A stretch of DNA of 64,000 nucleotides from Flavobacterium gilvum (GTDB lineage: Bacteria > Bacteroidota > Bacteroidia > Flavobacteriales > Flavobacteriaceae): the NCBI RefSeq assembly GCF_001761465.1, contig NZ_CP017479.1, forward strand, positions 3,224,001-3,288,000, given 5' to 3'. The notes beneath the pieces were generated by a model that was not told the DNA's origin, made no database searches, and saw only the letters and a program-made list of their open reading frames with translations. This document shows, piece after piece, positions 10,185 to 20,146 of the stretch (the first letter of the stretch is position 1; each line of letters begins with the position of its first letter). The translations under genes were made by a program, and so were the position numbers.

Positions 10185-11621
10185 CTACCAATCATCTGTT
10201 CTAAAACTGCTCGCAGGAAATCCTTCAGTGTTAAACAAGTCGCCCGCAACAAAATCTTTAAAAGCATACCTCACAGCTACCGGGTTAGCAACCTCTGGAG
10301 CCGATACCTGCAATTTTCCTTGAGAAACTACTGCTTTTGCCGGATAAAAAACTTTATCGGCGCCGGCAATTTCAAAATTACTCAAAGGCTTACCGTAAGA
10401 AGTCAAACCGTTTGCCGTATTGCTGAATTGAACTGTAGCTACATTACCGGCAAAACTTACGGATTCATACATTGGAGAAGCATATGGAAATCCTTTTAAG
10501 CCGTAGGTTTTGGCCAGTGCCATATACGCTAAACGTTTACCCACAGTTTCCTTATCCCGGGGATGAATGAAAATTTCATCACCAATATCCAATGTAACAG
10601 CCATACCGCTGTTGGGAATTACTGCCAATGCTTTTCTTTGGGCATCTCGCAAATAAGCCGAATGCAACTTAGGATCTGATTCAATAGGTTTATTTTTATA
10701 AGGTGCAATCTGCACATAGTAAAACGGAAGATTCTCATTATTCGATTTTGTTCTCAGCATTTTTACAAAAGCAGGAAACAAGGTTTCGTATTGTTTCGGA
10801 CGGTCATAATTACTTTCTCCCTGATACCAAATACAACCTTTGATGGTATAACCCAAAAAAGGATACAACATGGCATTATAAACCGCAGAAGCATTTTTAT
10901 TATTTATTTTTTGTGAAGTGTCCGTTTTTGATGGAAAGGAGGTAATCTCCGGAAATGGTTTCAATGCTTCTTCATCCATAAAGCCTTCCACGGGAGTGCC
11001 TCCATAGCTATTGCACACTAGTCCAATTGGCACTTTTAACTTCGCATACAATAATCTTCCGAAGAAATAAGCTGTCGCGCTGAAGTTGGTAACCGATTCG
11101 GGTTCAGCTTCATTCCACGTTGCCTTACCAGAGTCATCCTGAGCCTCTCTCTGAACCGCTTTTGGTACGGTGTACAACCTGATTTTGTCATTGTCCGAAT
11201 TAAAAATGGCATCGCTAGCACCAAGAATAGGCTGATCTTTGAAGCCTTTCATTGGCATTTCCATATTACTTTGCCCACTGCAAAGCCAAACTTCGCCTAT
11301 CAAAACATTTTTAATAGTAATGCTATTGTTTGCTTCACTTATTTTTATTTCAAAAGGACCGCCTGCTGTTGGAGTTGCAACATTTGCTTTCCATTTACCT
11401 TTTGAATCAGCAGTAACAATAATCTTCTTTTTATTCCAGGATGTAACAAGACTAACTTGGGCTCCTGCCGTACTCCAGCCCCAAATCAAGGGATTTGATT
11501 GTTGCTGCAATACCATATTATCCGAAAATAAATACGGAAGTTTGATTGCACTAAAAGCTGTACTTCCAAAGAAAGTAAAGCAAATTAAATAAATAATAAC
11601 TTGTTTCTGAAATTTCATCAT
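10185..11621 (-). CDS. Sialate O-acetylesterase-type (SASA) carbohydrate esterase
   Basis: This is a 478-residue secreted protein starting MMKFQKQ with a hydrophobic signal peptide. The N-terminal strand LPYLFSDNMVLQQ is the standard SASA-family start. The SGNH-like esterase blocks follow: GEVWLCSGQSNMEMP (Ser118 as nucleophile), GGTPVEGFMD, GCIWYQGESN, and a C-terminal Asp/His region DIGDEIFIHPRDK that matches the DxxH pair. Such enzymes remove O-acetyl groups from sugars; in a plant or algal glycan PUL this more likely means acetylated pentose or uronic acid than sialic acid. It lies 71 bp after the first lyase-like gene and is probably co-transcribed with it. Confidence 0.88.
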   Translation of the reverse strand: MMKFQKQVIIYLICFTFFGSTAFSAIKLPYLFSDNMVLQQQSNPLIWGWSTAGAQVSLVTSWNKKKIIVTADSKGKWKANVATPTAGGPFEIKISEANNSITIKNVLIGEVWLCSGQSNMEMPMKGFKDQPILGASDAIFNSDNDKIRLYTVPKAVQREAQDDSGKATWNEAEPESVTNFSATAYFFGRLLYAKLKVPIGLVCNSYGGTPVEGFMDEEALKPFPEITSFPSKTDTSQKINNKNASAVYNAMLYPFLGYTIKGCIWYQGESNYDRPKQYETLFPAFVKMLRTKSNNENLPFYYVQIAPYKNKPIESDPKLHSAYLRDAQRKALAVIPNSGMAVTLDIGDEIFIHPRDKETVGKRLAYMALAKTYGLKGFPYASPMYESVSFAGNVATVQFSNTANGLTSYGKPLSNFEIAGADKVFYPAKAVVSQGKLQVSAPEVANPVAVRYAFKDFVAGDLFNTEGFPASSFRTDDW

Positions 11622-11692
11622 TTTGGTTATTTGGGTTTTGTTTAGTTAATTTAAAAATTTTAAAAGCGTTCTAAAAGCTAATTCAGAGTCTT

Positions 11693-13363
11693 TTAAAATG
11701 TACTTGCTTTATTTGTCTCTTTAATCCATTCGGGTAATTTTCCCAATCTCAATTTTAATTGGGCTTCATACAAAGAAGCGGGTTCAACAGCTGTACCAAT
11801 GGATTCTGATTGTCCTAATTGTTCCTTTTTAAAAGTAGATCCCTTGCTTGTAAAACCTACAATTACAGGATTAGGAATTCTCCACCATTCAGAGACCACT
11901 GTAGGCGGCCAAAATTCAAAATCTTTTACCGGTTCATTGGTTTGTTTATAATTCCATAAAACCAAACCCTGCATGTGGTTAGGCATATTTTCCTTTGCAC
12001 CGCCTGCACGACCATTCATCAAACCGCCTTCTACACCATCAAGCAATGTGTTTCTGGGTTGACTCGAATGCGATTCAAAACAAGTAGTAGCAGGATAAGT
12101 ACATTTCCAAATCACGGTATTCATGGTTCCCCCTGTAGTCCCAAAAGAATGCCATTGTGAAGCTTCATCAACACATTTGGCAATCAATACATTGGTAGAA
12201 CCTCCGGCACTAATCGCTTCATGTCCCGCATTTCCATTTACTAAACAATTCAAAACGGTGACATTGGCACTTTGAGAAATTGTAGCTGCTACACTGCAAT
12301 CTGTAAAACGGCAATTTTTTATCCATGAATTCGTCGTTTTCTGAATTCGAAGCATAGTATAACCACTATCGTCTTTCCATGAGCGATGGTGCACAAATTT
12401 TTCTTTCCAATTACCCACAAAGGCAATATCTTCTATCCCAATCTCCTCATTATGGGCAAATTTATAAACACCCCATTGGTATTTTGGATCAATTGCATAG
12501 GAAATGGGAGCCATCAAGGTCAGCTTTCCATTCTTAATTTTTTTTATCTGATAAAAAACGTTGACACTAATTCCTTTATTTATAAGACTAGTCCACTCTG
12601 GTTCTACTTTATTGTTTTTTAATTCTGATGCAATTAAATCTTTATTATTATCTAATAATTTTAGCGCAATCCAATCTCCTGATTCCAAACCTTCAGTCGT
12701 GTTTACTTGGATGGTCAAATCACCAACAGAAGCTGCTGCAGTAACTTGTCCAATTTTTTTATCAGAACCGGAACTTGTAAAAATGAATAATGGCGGCACA
12801 GTCCACATTTGAGAAGGATTTGCCGGCGGAAGGTTATTTTTCATAAACAACTCCGTTCCTCCAGAACCCGAGCCACTTCCTCTGAAAATGATATGTCCAT
12901 TTTTGGAAATAATGGAATTGTTCGCATCACCATCTTCATTGACCAAAAATCGTCCTTTTGGAAAAAAAACAATTCCGGAACCGTTTTTATTGGCGGCATC
13001 AATAGCTAGTTGAATCGCTTGTTTATCTGAAATGTCATCATTTGGCTTTGCGCCAAATTCAGTCACATCAAAAACTTTATAATTAGTGATATTCGGAATA
13101 TTTTTTTCACCCTGATGGTAACCCACATAAGAGAAATCAGGCAACACATTTTTATCTTTCTTATAATCTTCAAATATCTTGGCGTTCTGCTGAGCAGCAA
13201 CCGTAGTAATAACAAAAAGATTCAAAAGGAAAATTATTCCCTTTTGAATCTTTTTGCTACTGTCGTTGTATTCCCTAATAGATTCAAACATGATAATAAA
13301 CAATGCTTTAAAAAAAATTATGTAATTAGTTTTAGCTATTTTGGTTTCAAATGCATTAATCAA
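11693..13363 (-). CDS. DUF4955-type beta-helix protein, probable polysaccharide lyase
   Basis: This 556-residue protein has a pectate-lyase-like right-handed beta-helix. Motifs seen are LPDFSYVGYHQGE, DVTEFGAKPNDD, GSGIVFFPKGRFLV, and Asn/Cys-rich turns such as WIKNCRFTDCS. It resembles the protein at 22805-24580, which begins with the same PDFSYxGY block. Family function is not established to my knowledge. Because both copies sit beside a GH88 gene, whose enzymes need lyase products, I infer a lyase role. Start is uncertain: ATG 13363 gives a long pre-sequence, while ATG 13291 (residue 25) places the hydrophobic signal (GIIFLLNLFVITTVAAQ) closer to the N-terminus. Its own promoter lies at 13410-13475. 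Confidence 0.78.
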   Translation of the reverse strand: MINAFETKIAKTNYIIFFKALFIIMFESIREYNDSSKKIQKGIIFLLNLFVITTVAAQQNAKIFEDYKKDKNVLPDFSYVGYHQGEKNIPNITNYKVFDVTEFGAKPNDDISDKQAIQLAIDAANKNGSGIVFFPKGRFLVNEDGDANNSIISKNGHIIFRGSGSGSGGTELFMKNNLPPANPSQMWTVPPLFIFTSSGSDKKIGQVTAAASVGDLTIQVNTTEGLESGDWIALKLLDNNKDLIASELKNNKVEPEWTSLINKGISVNVFYQIKKIKNGKLTLMAPISYAIDPKYQWGVYKFAHNEEIGIEDIAFVGNWKEKFVHHRSWKDDSGYTMLRIQKTTNSWIKNCRFTDCSVAATISQSANVTVLNCLVNGNAGHEAISAGGSTNVLIAKCVDEASQWHSFGTTGGTMNTVIWKCTYPATTCFESHSSQPRNTLLDGVEGGLMNGRAGGAKENMPNHMQGLVLWNYKQTNEPVKDFEFWPPTVVSEWWRIPNPVIVGFTSKGSTFKKEQLGQSESIGTAVEPASLYEAQLKLRLGKLPEWIKETNKASTF

Positions 13364-13409
13364 ATTCCTTGTTTCATTAATGACCTAAAAAAATAGCTAT
13401 AAATATTTT

Positions 13410-13475
13410 CAAATTTACCTAGTTGTATTCATTTTTAGGCGGAAAATCGTCCAATTTTATGTTCCAATATTCCAC
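13410..13475 (-). promoter_or_regulatory. Promoter with HTCS-type 21 bp direct-repeat operator (first lyase gene)
   Basis: On the minus strand a perfect -7 element TAAATTTG lies at 13417-13410. Exactly 32 bp upstream starts a degenerate direct repeat, read on the plus strand as GAAAATCGTCCAA (13442) and TCCAATATTCCAC (13463), period 21 bp. The half-sites are weaker than at susC, but the spacing to TTTG is identical to the other four sites. Transcripts would start near 13403, upstream of both candidate starts of the lyase-like gene. The rest of the 337 bp gap holds the inverted repeat at 13597-13677 and nothing else visible. Confidence 0.55.
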
Positions 13476-13596
13476 TTTATGCAAAATAAACTTTTCGTAG
13501 CTAATCTTTTAATTGTTTGTTCTGAAAATTGATTTCAAATAGTCATCATAAAGACTTTTGTATAAACTTTTTTCAAATGTGAATAAAAATATAAAA

Positions 13597-13677
13597 CACA
13601 TAGAACACAATTTTTTAATTAATCCTATCACAGTTTAATATGATTGCTGATTAATTAAAAAACTGTGTTGCTATGTG
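13597..13677. repeat. Long imperfect inverted repeat, possible terminator
   Basis: Left arm 13597-13624 (CACATAGAACACAATTTTTT then AATTAATC) pairs with right arm 13649-13677 around a 24 nt loop, with a few mismatches. It lies 23 bp after the stop of the GH88 gene, so it may end that transcript or be a small mobile repeat. Together with the promoter at 13410 it separates the susC-susD-GH88 unit from the lyase unit. Confidence 0.6.
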
Positions 13678-13700
13678 CTGGATTTATAATCCTCCACAGA

Positions 13701-14918
13701 TTATAAATACCATTTTTTATAACGCAATAATGCTTCCAGGAAATAATAGTCGGCATAGGTAAGCGGTACATCAATTTCCCCATTATGCGGGATCGAGCCC
13801 ACACTATGCATTAACAGATAACCTCCATTTGAACCTAATTTTGCTCTGTATTTTGGAGTTGATAATGACTTCAAAATGGTTTTGGCAACATCAACATAAT
13901 TCTGTTTCTCTTTCCCTGAAGTGTATTGACCCAATTCCAATAATGCAGATGCATAAATGGTTGCCGCCGAAACATCGCGTAAAGTACTAGGAGTTATTGG
14001 AGCATCAAAATCCCAATACGGAACCTTATCTGCAGGTAATTTAGGATTGTTCAAAATGAATTTGGCAATTCCTTGTGCTTGTTTTAAGTAATCAGGATTT
14101 TTTGTAAATCGGTACATCATGGTGTAACCATACAATGCCCATCCCTGTCCTCTACTCCATGCGCTGGAATCTGCATATCCCTGAGCCGTAACTTTTTTAA
14201 GAACTTGTCCTGTTTTCAAATCATAATCCAGTACGTGATAACTGCTGTAATCCGGTCTGAAATGATTTTTGATCGTTGTATTGGCATGATTTTCTGCAAT
14301 GTCTGCAAAAGTTGGATCATTACTATTATGACTCGCCCATTCCAGCATTTCGAGATTCATCATATTGTCAATGATAACCGGGCCTACAAAACCTTTTCCG
14401 TTTCGCAATCCATCATCGCTAACCTCCCATGACTGAATCACTTTGGCATCGGGGCGGTATCGGGTTGCTAATGATTTTGAAGACTGAAGAATCACTTTTT
14501 TGTATTCTTCGTTTTTCGTTAATCGATAAGCATTCCCAAAACTGCAATACATCATAAAACCCAAATCATGGTTTTTGGTGTAATACTTTACCGTATCCAA
14601 TATAGCAAGTCTCTTTTTGGCTTCATCAAGGATTAAAGGTTTTTTGGTATATTCATAAATATACAAAAGTGTTCCGGGATAAAAACCGCTGCACCACCAC
14701 CAAACATCGGAACTAACATTTTTGTTATGCTCGAATGTTTTTGGCATTTCATTTGCCGGTGTTGCTTTTTCTAGATATTGGTATTGCTTTTCGGCAAATG
14801 CGAAATTGTCATGAATCAGTTTTTGCATAGCAAAATGATCCTTGCTATTGTCTTTTTGGGCAGAAACAGTTAAGCTGCAAAAGGACAATAGTACCAAATA
14901 GTACTGAATTGTTTTCAT
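13701..14918 (-). CDS. GH88 unsaturated glucuronyl hydrolase
   Basis: This is a 405-residue protein with signal peptide (cleavage near LTVSAQ) and an (alpha/alpha)6 barrel. Catalytic aspartates expected from Bacillus UGL are visible: Asp118 in NHDLGFMMYCS and Asp184 in VIIDNMMNLE, 66 residues apart. Substrate-side aromatic motifs WSRGQGWALYG and HFRPDYSSYHV are also present. The enzyme hydrates the 4,5-unsaturated uronic acid that a polysaccharide lyase leaves at the non-reducing end, and so frees the rest of the oligosaccharide. It follows susD after 78 bp that include a strong hairpin, so its expression may be lower than that of SusCD. It is paralogous to 24577-25830. Confidence 0.93.
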   Translation of the reverse strand: MKTIQYYLVLLSFCSLTVSAQKDNSKDHFAMQKLIHDNFAFAEKQYQYLEKATPANEMPKTFEHNKNVSSDVWWWCSGFYPGTLLYIYEYTKKPLILDEAKKRLAILDTVKYYTKNHDLGFMMYCSFGNAYRLTKNEEYKKVILQSSKSLATRYRPDAKVIQSWEVSDDGLRNGKGFVGPVIIDNMMNLEMLEWASHNSNDPTFADIAENHANTTIKNHFRPDYSSYHVLDYDLKTGQVLKKVTAQGYADSSAWSRGQGWALYGYTMMYRFTKNPDYLKQAQGIAKFILNNPKLPADKVPYWDFDAPITPSTLRDVSAATIYASALLELGQYTSGKEKQNYVDVAKTILKSLSTPKYRAKLGSNGGYLLMHSVGSIPHNGEIDVPLTYADYYFLEALLRYKKWYL

Positions 14919-14935
14919 GAATATTAAAATGTGAT

Positions 14936-14980
14936 AAAAAAGTTGGTAAAAATACTTTGTACCATTTTACCAACTTTTTT
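14936..14980 (-). terminator. Strong hairpin between susD and GH88 (attenuator or terminator)
   Basis: Perfect 16 nt arms, AAAAAAGTTGGTAAAA at 14936-14951 and its complement at 14965-14980, with a 13 nt loop. On the minus strand it starts 16 nt after the susD stop, and its distal arm ends in a T-run, as in an intrinsic terminator. Read-through would let SusCD be made in excess over the enzymes downstream. Confidence 0.72.
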
Positions 14981-14996
14981 AGTATTAAACTAGATT

Positions 14997-16724
14997 TTAC
15001 CAACCCGGGTTTTGGTCAGCTGGAGTTATCAACTTATTAGACAACATTTCTACTGAAGGAATAGGGAACAATAAGTTCTTTTGGGTAGTACTTTGCCCTC
15101 CGACTCTACCGTATCGGGTATCAGAAACTATCACAGGTGGCGCAGGTGCAGGTGGGTTAGCTGCAGGACTTGCTGCTATTTCATTCCCTACAGCATTCAT
15201 AACAGTAACATAACCTAAACCTTTCCAACGAATCAAATCCAATCTTCTTAATCCTTCAAAACACAATTCACGCATACGCTCGTCTTCAATAGCTTGTTGC
15301 TGAAAAGCAGCTTTACTTAAACCTGATGGCAAATCAGCAACCAAACTTGGTGTACCAATTGGCAAGCCATATCCTCTTCTTCGTACTTGGTTCACATATT
15401 CAAGAGCAGTTGCAGTTGGACCATTATTCACCTGATTTTGTGCTTCAGCATACATCAAGAGTACATCAGCATATCTCAATACAGGGAAATTAATACCGCT
15501 TTGGTTTTTATCTTTAGGATTAATGGCTTCGTATTCTCTTTTCCATTTCGCAGCATCTCTACCATATTGAACATTCTTGCCAATGGCAGTTTTGGTTGCG
15601 ACATTAGTAGTATTGTTGATAGCCCATGTGTAAGTGGCCAAATTCCAATCACGACGCAAATCTCTACCAGCAGCATCATAGCTATTGAATAATCTATGTG
15701 TTGCTTTTACGAATCCATAACAATATCCAATAGTATTCATAAGAGGCGAACCATTTGCAGGCGTAAAAGTAATTCCAATCTGACTTCCTAAGCCTCCAAG
15801 TTCAAAGTACCCATCAGCACGATTCCCTTTAAATTCAACTTCCCACATACACTCTTTTGTGTCATATTTATCTAGTGCTGGATTAATAAATATTTGACGG
15901 TAAGCATTATTAGAATTTGCAGGAACAGTTGGAATAGTCTGATTAAAACTGTTAAAAGCAGGATTAGTATCGAAAGTTACATTCAAAGCATGCTCACCAG
16001 AATCGATTACTTTTTTAGACCAAACTAAAGATTCAGCATATTTTGAAGTATCATTTAGAGGATAACCCGCCATGTACAAACATACTCTTGCCAAAATCCC
16101 ATCAACTACCGTTTTTGAAACACGGCCCGGAAATCCAATAGCCGATGAAGTAGCCACTTTGCCTTCGGCCTCCTTCATGTCATTCAATATTTGCTCGTAA
16201 ACCTGAGCTTTTGGAGTTCTAGCCATGCTAATTCCAACAGGACTTGTCGTTGGAGTCAATCTCAAAGGCACATCACCAAAATGAGTTACCAAAAGGAAAT
16301 AATAATAACCTCTTAAGAACTTAGCTTCTCCCAATATTTGTTGGCGTTTTGTTTCATCAATTGTTGCCACATTAATATTGGCAATCAAATCATTGGCTCT
16401 TTCAATTCCTTTGTAAAGGTCGGTCCAATAATTGGCAATATTTGGATCCGTGAAATTATAAAGATTTACAACTAAACCTGTTGCAGTATTACGACCGTAA
16501 AAACTCTCATCTGATTGTACTTCATAGGTAGTGTTTATTAAGTTACCATAAACATTACTTGAACCCAGTATATCATAAACCCCTGCTAAAACCTGAGTCA
16601 AACCGGCTTCATCTGTATAATACTGCTCCAATCCAACTTTATCAATCGGCTTTTCATCCAAAAAACTCTCACATGAACTTGTGCTCATAGCAATCAAGCC
16701 CAATATTATATATATCTTTTTCAT
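14997..16724 (-). CDS. SusD/RagB-family glycan-binding outer-membrane lipoprotein
   Basis: This is a 575-residue lipoprotein with a lipobox ending at Cys18 (STSSC), followed by the usual FLDEKP start. N-terminal TPR-like helices (LTQVLAGVYDIL, RANDLIANIN, LGEAKFLRGYYYFLL) and the C-terminal signature near residue 480 (FQQQAIEDERMRELCFEGLRR, in part) define the family. SusD proteins cap the SusC channel and capture oligosaccharides on the cell surface. It starts 21 bp after the susC stop, and the two would be co-translated. A Pro/Ala-rich insert (AANPPAPAPP) near the C-terminus is unusual. Confidence 0.96.
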   Translation of the reverse strand: MKKIYIILGLIAMSTSSCESFLDEKPIDKVGLEQYYTDEAGLTQVLAGVYDILGSSNVYGNLINTTYEVQSDESFYGRNTATGLVVNLYNFTDPNIANYWTDLYKGIERANDLIANINVATIDETKRQQILGEAKFLRGYYYFLLVTHFGDVPLRLTPTTSPVGISMARTPKAQVYEQILNDMKEAEGKVATSSAIGFPGRVSKTVVDGILARVCLYMAGYPLNDTSKYAESLVWSKKVIDSGEHALNVTFDTNPAFNSFNQTIPTVPANSNNAYRQIFINPALDKYDTKECMWEVEFKGNRADGYFELGGLGSQIGITFTPANGSPLMNTIGYCYGFVKATHRLFNSYDAAGRDLRRDWNLATYTWAINNTTNVATKTAIGKNVQYGRDAAKWKREYEAINPKDKNQSGINFPVLRYADVLLMYAEAQNQVNNGPTATALEYVNQVRRRGYGLPIGTPSLVADLPSGLSKAAFQQQAIEDERMRELCFEGLRRLDLIRWKGLGYVTVMNAVGNEIAASPAANPPAPAPPVIVSDTRYGRVGGQSTTQKNLLFPIPSVEMLSNKLITPADQNPGW

Positions 16725-16745
16725 TATGAATGTAATTTAAGGTTA

Positions 16746-19700
16746 TTAAAATGTAATATTCGTTCCAAAAGCAATTGTACGTGCACGAGGATAAGGCGAA
16801 TAATCAAATCCCGGTGTTAGAGCTGTTCTGTTAGTATTAACCTCTGGATCAGGCCCAGTATATTTTGTCCAGGTATATAAATTTTGTCCCGAAACAAAGA
16901 ATCTCATTGATTTTAGGTGCCATTTGGTAACCAATTTTTGATCTACATTGTATCCTAAAGCAAGCGTTTTGAATCTTAAATAAGAACCATCCTCCACAGT
17001 GTAACTTGAATATCCACCAGCAGATCCAATATAACCTCTAACACGTGGAATATCTGAATTTGGATTTTCAGGACTCCAACGGTCTGCGAAATTGGCGAAA
17101 AGGTTTTTATTTATTCCAGCTCCTGCAGCATCAAAGATTACACGGTTACCATTTAGAATGTCATTACCATAAGACCATTGGAAGAAAACGTTCAAATCAA
17201 AGTTTTTGTAAGTGAAATTGTTACTGAAACCTCCAGTATGTTTTGGCTGACCATTTCCAATTACGGTATAATCTAATTTGTCTATAGTTAAATCCCCGTT
17301 TTGATCTTGATATTTAACATCCCCAGGTCTGATACTTGCCCTTGTATTTCCATTACCAGCGATACCAGTTTTTAACACGTAAGGATCAGCTGTAGTACCA
17401 CTACCTGTAAAATCTTCATTTTTGTAAGTCCCTAAAGACTGTAAACCATACATTAGTCCTATAGGCTCTCCTACTCTTGCAATATAACCAGAGGTATTTA
17501 CATCAAAGTTATTAATAGTACTTTCCATATAATCCTGTCCCTCATTTAAAGCCAATAATTTATTTTTATTGAACGCAATATTGGCGCTGGTACTCCATGT
17601 AAAATCCTTGGTAACAATGTTTCTAGTGTTCAATGTCAATTCCAATCCTTTATTTTCTATACTACCAACGTTTTTAAATGCTGTAGTAAATCCAGAAGAA
17701 TTTGGAATTTGTGTTTTCAATAACAAATCGTTCGTCGTTTTTTTATAAACATCTGCAGCAAAAGAAATTCTTTGGTCAAAGAAACCTAAATCAAGTCCAA
17801 TATCCATTGCCTCTGTAGTTTCCCATTTCAACTCAGAATTTCCAAGTGTATTAGGAATAACTCCATCCATATATACACCATTGAAAGCATAGGAATTTGA
17901 TATTGGATTGAAGTAAGTAGTAAGATAATCATAAGGTCCTACACGGTTGTTACCGGTTTGTCCGTAACTCGCACGCAATTTACCATCAGATAAAACTTTA
18001 TTGTTTTTCAAGAAATTTTCTTCTTTGAATTTCCAGGCAATCGCTCCCGATGGGAAATATCCCCAATGATTTTCAGTAGGAAATTTAGAAGATCCATCCG
18101 CTCTCATCGAAGCTGTAATCATGTACTTTGAACCATAGTTATAATTAACCCTAGCCAGAAATGAAGCCATTGTCCACTCAGTATTGGTAGGAATTACTCT
18201 TTGAGGTACCCCTAGTCCAATTCCCATACCGTCAAACATCAAACTCTCATCTTTCAATTGATACTCAGAATAACCATTGAACCAGTCTTTTCTTTGTTGG
18301 GCAGTAAACCCTCCTAAAGCAACAATTTTTGATTTACCATAGGTTTTATCCCAAGTAATAGTGTTTTCATTCAACCAGTTACTGTAATTGGTATTACCAA
18401 TGATTCCCTGAACCCCATTAACACTTCCTTTACGTCCTCTAGACGTTTGGGAATTATAGAATTCATCTCTTTCAGATCTATTTTCATTGATTCCAAAAGT
18501 AGATCTCAATTTCAGATTTTTAGCCAATAAATACTCTACATAACCATTAAATCCAAAGTTTTTTACTTCGGTTACGTCGTAAGTATTTTCAAGAGCAGCA
18601 ATCGGATTAACTCTGTAATCAGAAGCGTTGGTTATACTAGGATCAACAAATTCTTCTTCAATATTATAAGTTTCAGAAGGCACTGGTCGTGTTCCCCAAA
18701 CAGATGCAAAAACATTGGAAGTTGTCGCTCCGGCAAAATCTCCTTTTGTTGGATCTAATCCGGTTTGTTTCAAGAAGCTATAATTGGTATTAATACCTAC
18801 TTTTAACTTATCAGTAATACTATAATCAAGATTTAAGCGCCCTTGATATCTTTTATAATTGGAATTCAACACAACACCATCCTGATCTACCATAGAAAGA
18901 GAAACAGCATATTTAAACTTATCTGTTCCACCTCTCACTGCAAAATCATTGTTTTTATACATTGCAGTACGAGTAATTAAATCCTGCCAATCAACTGGCT
19001 TAACTGTCTTGTAATAGTCTAATGTTCTTCCTGGTCCAGTAAGATAAAGCTCAGTCGGTGTTTTTGGCGATCCAACTGGAGCAGCAAGTGTAGGATCAAC
19101 TTCTATTTGATATTTCACATAGTTGTAAGGATCCATCACCTCTACTCTGGATATTGAATTTTGAACTCCTGTAGTAGAGTTAAAAGTAAATACTGGTTTA
19201 CCCTTTTTACCTCTTTTAGTCTGGATTACGATAACCCCATTGGCTCCACGAGCTCCGTAAATGGCCGTAGCCGAAGCATCTTTCAAGATATCGATAGACT
19301 CAATATCCGCAGGGTTGATTACGTTATTGTTAGGGTCTTCAATCAAGAAACCATCAATAACATATAATGGACTGTTAGCTTGTGTAAGCGAGTTATTACC
19401 ACGAATTACGATATCAACACCAGATCCTGGTCTACCGTCTGACGAAGTTACCTGAACCCCGGCAACACGACCAGCCAAAGCATCGTCAAAAGAACGAATC
19501 GGAGCTTTGTTGATATCTGCCATTGATACACTTCCAACAGAACCTGTCAAATCTTTTCTTTTAACTGTTCCGTATCCAATTACAACAATCTCTTCCAAGT
19601 TACTTGTTGTAGAATGTAACCCTACATCAATGCTACTTCTGTCTCCTACTGTAATTGTAGCTGTTTCATAACTAATATAAGAAAAAACCAACTGATCTTT

Positions 19701-19940
19701 TGAAGTGGCTTTAATTTTATATTGACCTGTAAAATCAGTCATTGTTGCTTCCTTCGTTCCTTTTACCGATACTGTAACACCCGGTAATGGCTCTTTCTTT
19801 TCATCATGTACAGTACCAGAAATCATTTTGCCCTGTGCCTGCGCAAAAGTTGGTACAATTGTCATAAAAATACCAACAAGGAAAAGTCTGAAGACCTTAG
19901 TAAAAAGTTGGTATTTCGAGTTCAAATTTTTCATAATCAT
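16746..19940 (-). CDS. SusC/RagA-family TonB-linked outer-membrane transporter
   Basis: This is a 1,064-residue protein. A signal peptide ends near TFAQAQ, a CarboxypepD_reg-like domain spans about 38-110 (SGTVHDEKKEPLPGVTVSVKG, in part), and the TonB-box-like EEIVVIGYG lies at 116-124. The plug domain (GRVAGVQV, ASATAIYGARGANGVIVIQTK, in part) leads into a 22-strand barrel that ends with Phe (GTNITF). It imports oligosaccharides of several residues with energy from TonB. Start could be Met1 or Met3 (MIMKN). It is the first gene of the PUL arm; its 200 nt leader and promoter are at 20120-20212. Confidence 0.97.
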   Translation of the reverse strand: MIMKNLNSKYQLFTKVFRLFLVGIFMTIVPTFAQAQGKMISGTVHDEKKEPLPGVTVSVKGTKEATMTDFTGQYKIKATSKDQLVFSYISYETATITVGDRSSIDVGLHSTTSNLEEIVVIGYGTVKRKDLTGSVGSVSMADINKAPIRSFDDALAGRVAGVQVTSSDGRPGSGVDIVIRGNNSLTQANSPLYVIDGFLIEDPNNNVINPADIESIDILKDASATAIYGARGANGVIVIQTKRGKKGKPVFTFNSTTGVQNSISRVEVMDPYNYVKYQIEVDPTLAAPVGSPKTPTELYLTGPGRTLDYYKTVKPVDWQDLITRTAMYKNNDFAVRGGTDKFKYAVSLSMVDQDGVVLNSNYKRYQGRLNLDYSITDKLKVGINTNYSFLKQTGLDPTKGDFAGATTSNVFASVWGTRPVPSETYNIEEEFVDPSITNASDYRVNPIAALENTYDVTEVKNFGFNGYVEYLLAKNLKLRSTFGINENRSERDEFYNSQTSRGRKGSVNGVQGIIGNTNYSNWLNENTITWDKTYGKSKIVALGGFTAQQRKDWFNGYSEYQLKDESLMFDGMGIGLGVPQRVIPTNTEWTMASFLARVNYNYGSKYMITASMRADGSSKFPTENHWGYFPSGAIAWKFKEENFLKNNKVLSDGKLRASYGQTGNNRVGPYDYLTTYFNPISNSYAFNGVYMDGVIPNTLGNSELKWETTEAMDIGLDLGFFDQRISFAADVYKKTTNDLLLKTQIPNSSGFTTAFKNVGSIENKGLELTLNTRNIVTKDFTWSTSANIAFNKNKLLALNEGQDYMESTINNFDVNTSGYIARVGEPIGLMYGLQSLGTYKNEDFTGSGTTADPYVLKTGIAGNGNTRASIRPGDVKYQDQNGDLTIDKLDYTVIGNGQPKHTGGFSNNFTYKNFDLNVFFQWSYGNDILNGNRVIFDAAGAGINKNLFANFADRWSPENPNSDIPRVRGYIGSAGGYSSYTVEDGSYLRFKTLALGYNVDQKLVTKWHLKSMRFFVSGQNLYTWTKYTGPDPEVNTNRTALTPGFDYSPYPRARTIAFGTNITF

Positions 19941-20119
19941 TTATTTTAGTTCTTAGTTAATGCTTTAAATCTGTTTTTGGAAAATAGTTGGTTGTTTTTA
20001 CATAAATTAATTTTTGATTCATTTTTTATTTTTTATTTTTTCTAATTGAGAAAACCTTTTTTTGAATAAGATGTTTTTTTAAACCTCTTTTTTTATGTTA
20101 TTAATAATTTATTTCAACC

Positions 20120-20131
20120 GAAAACGTTTTC
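20120..20131. promoter_or_regulatory. Perfect LacI-type palindrome in the susC leader
   Basis: GAAAACGTTTTC is a perfect 12 bp palindrome of the kind bound by LacI/CcpA-type repressors (central CG, flanking A/T runs). It lies just downstream of the predicted susC start site (TTTG ends at 20147), where a bound repressor would block elongation. No LacI-family gene is in the window, so the regulator is unknown and chance is possible in AT-rich DNA. Confidence 0.4.
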
Positions 20132-20146
20132 TTCAAAAGATAATTT

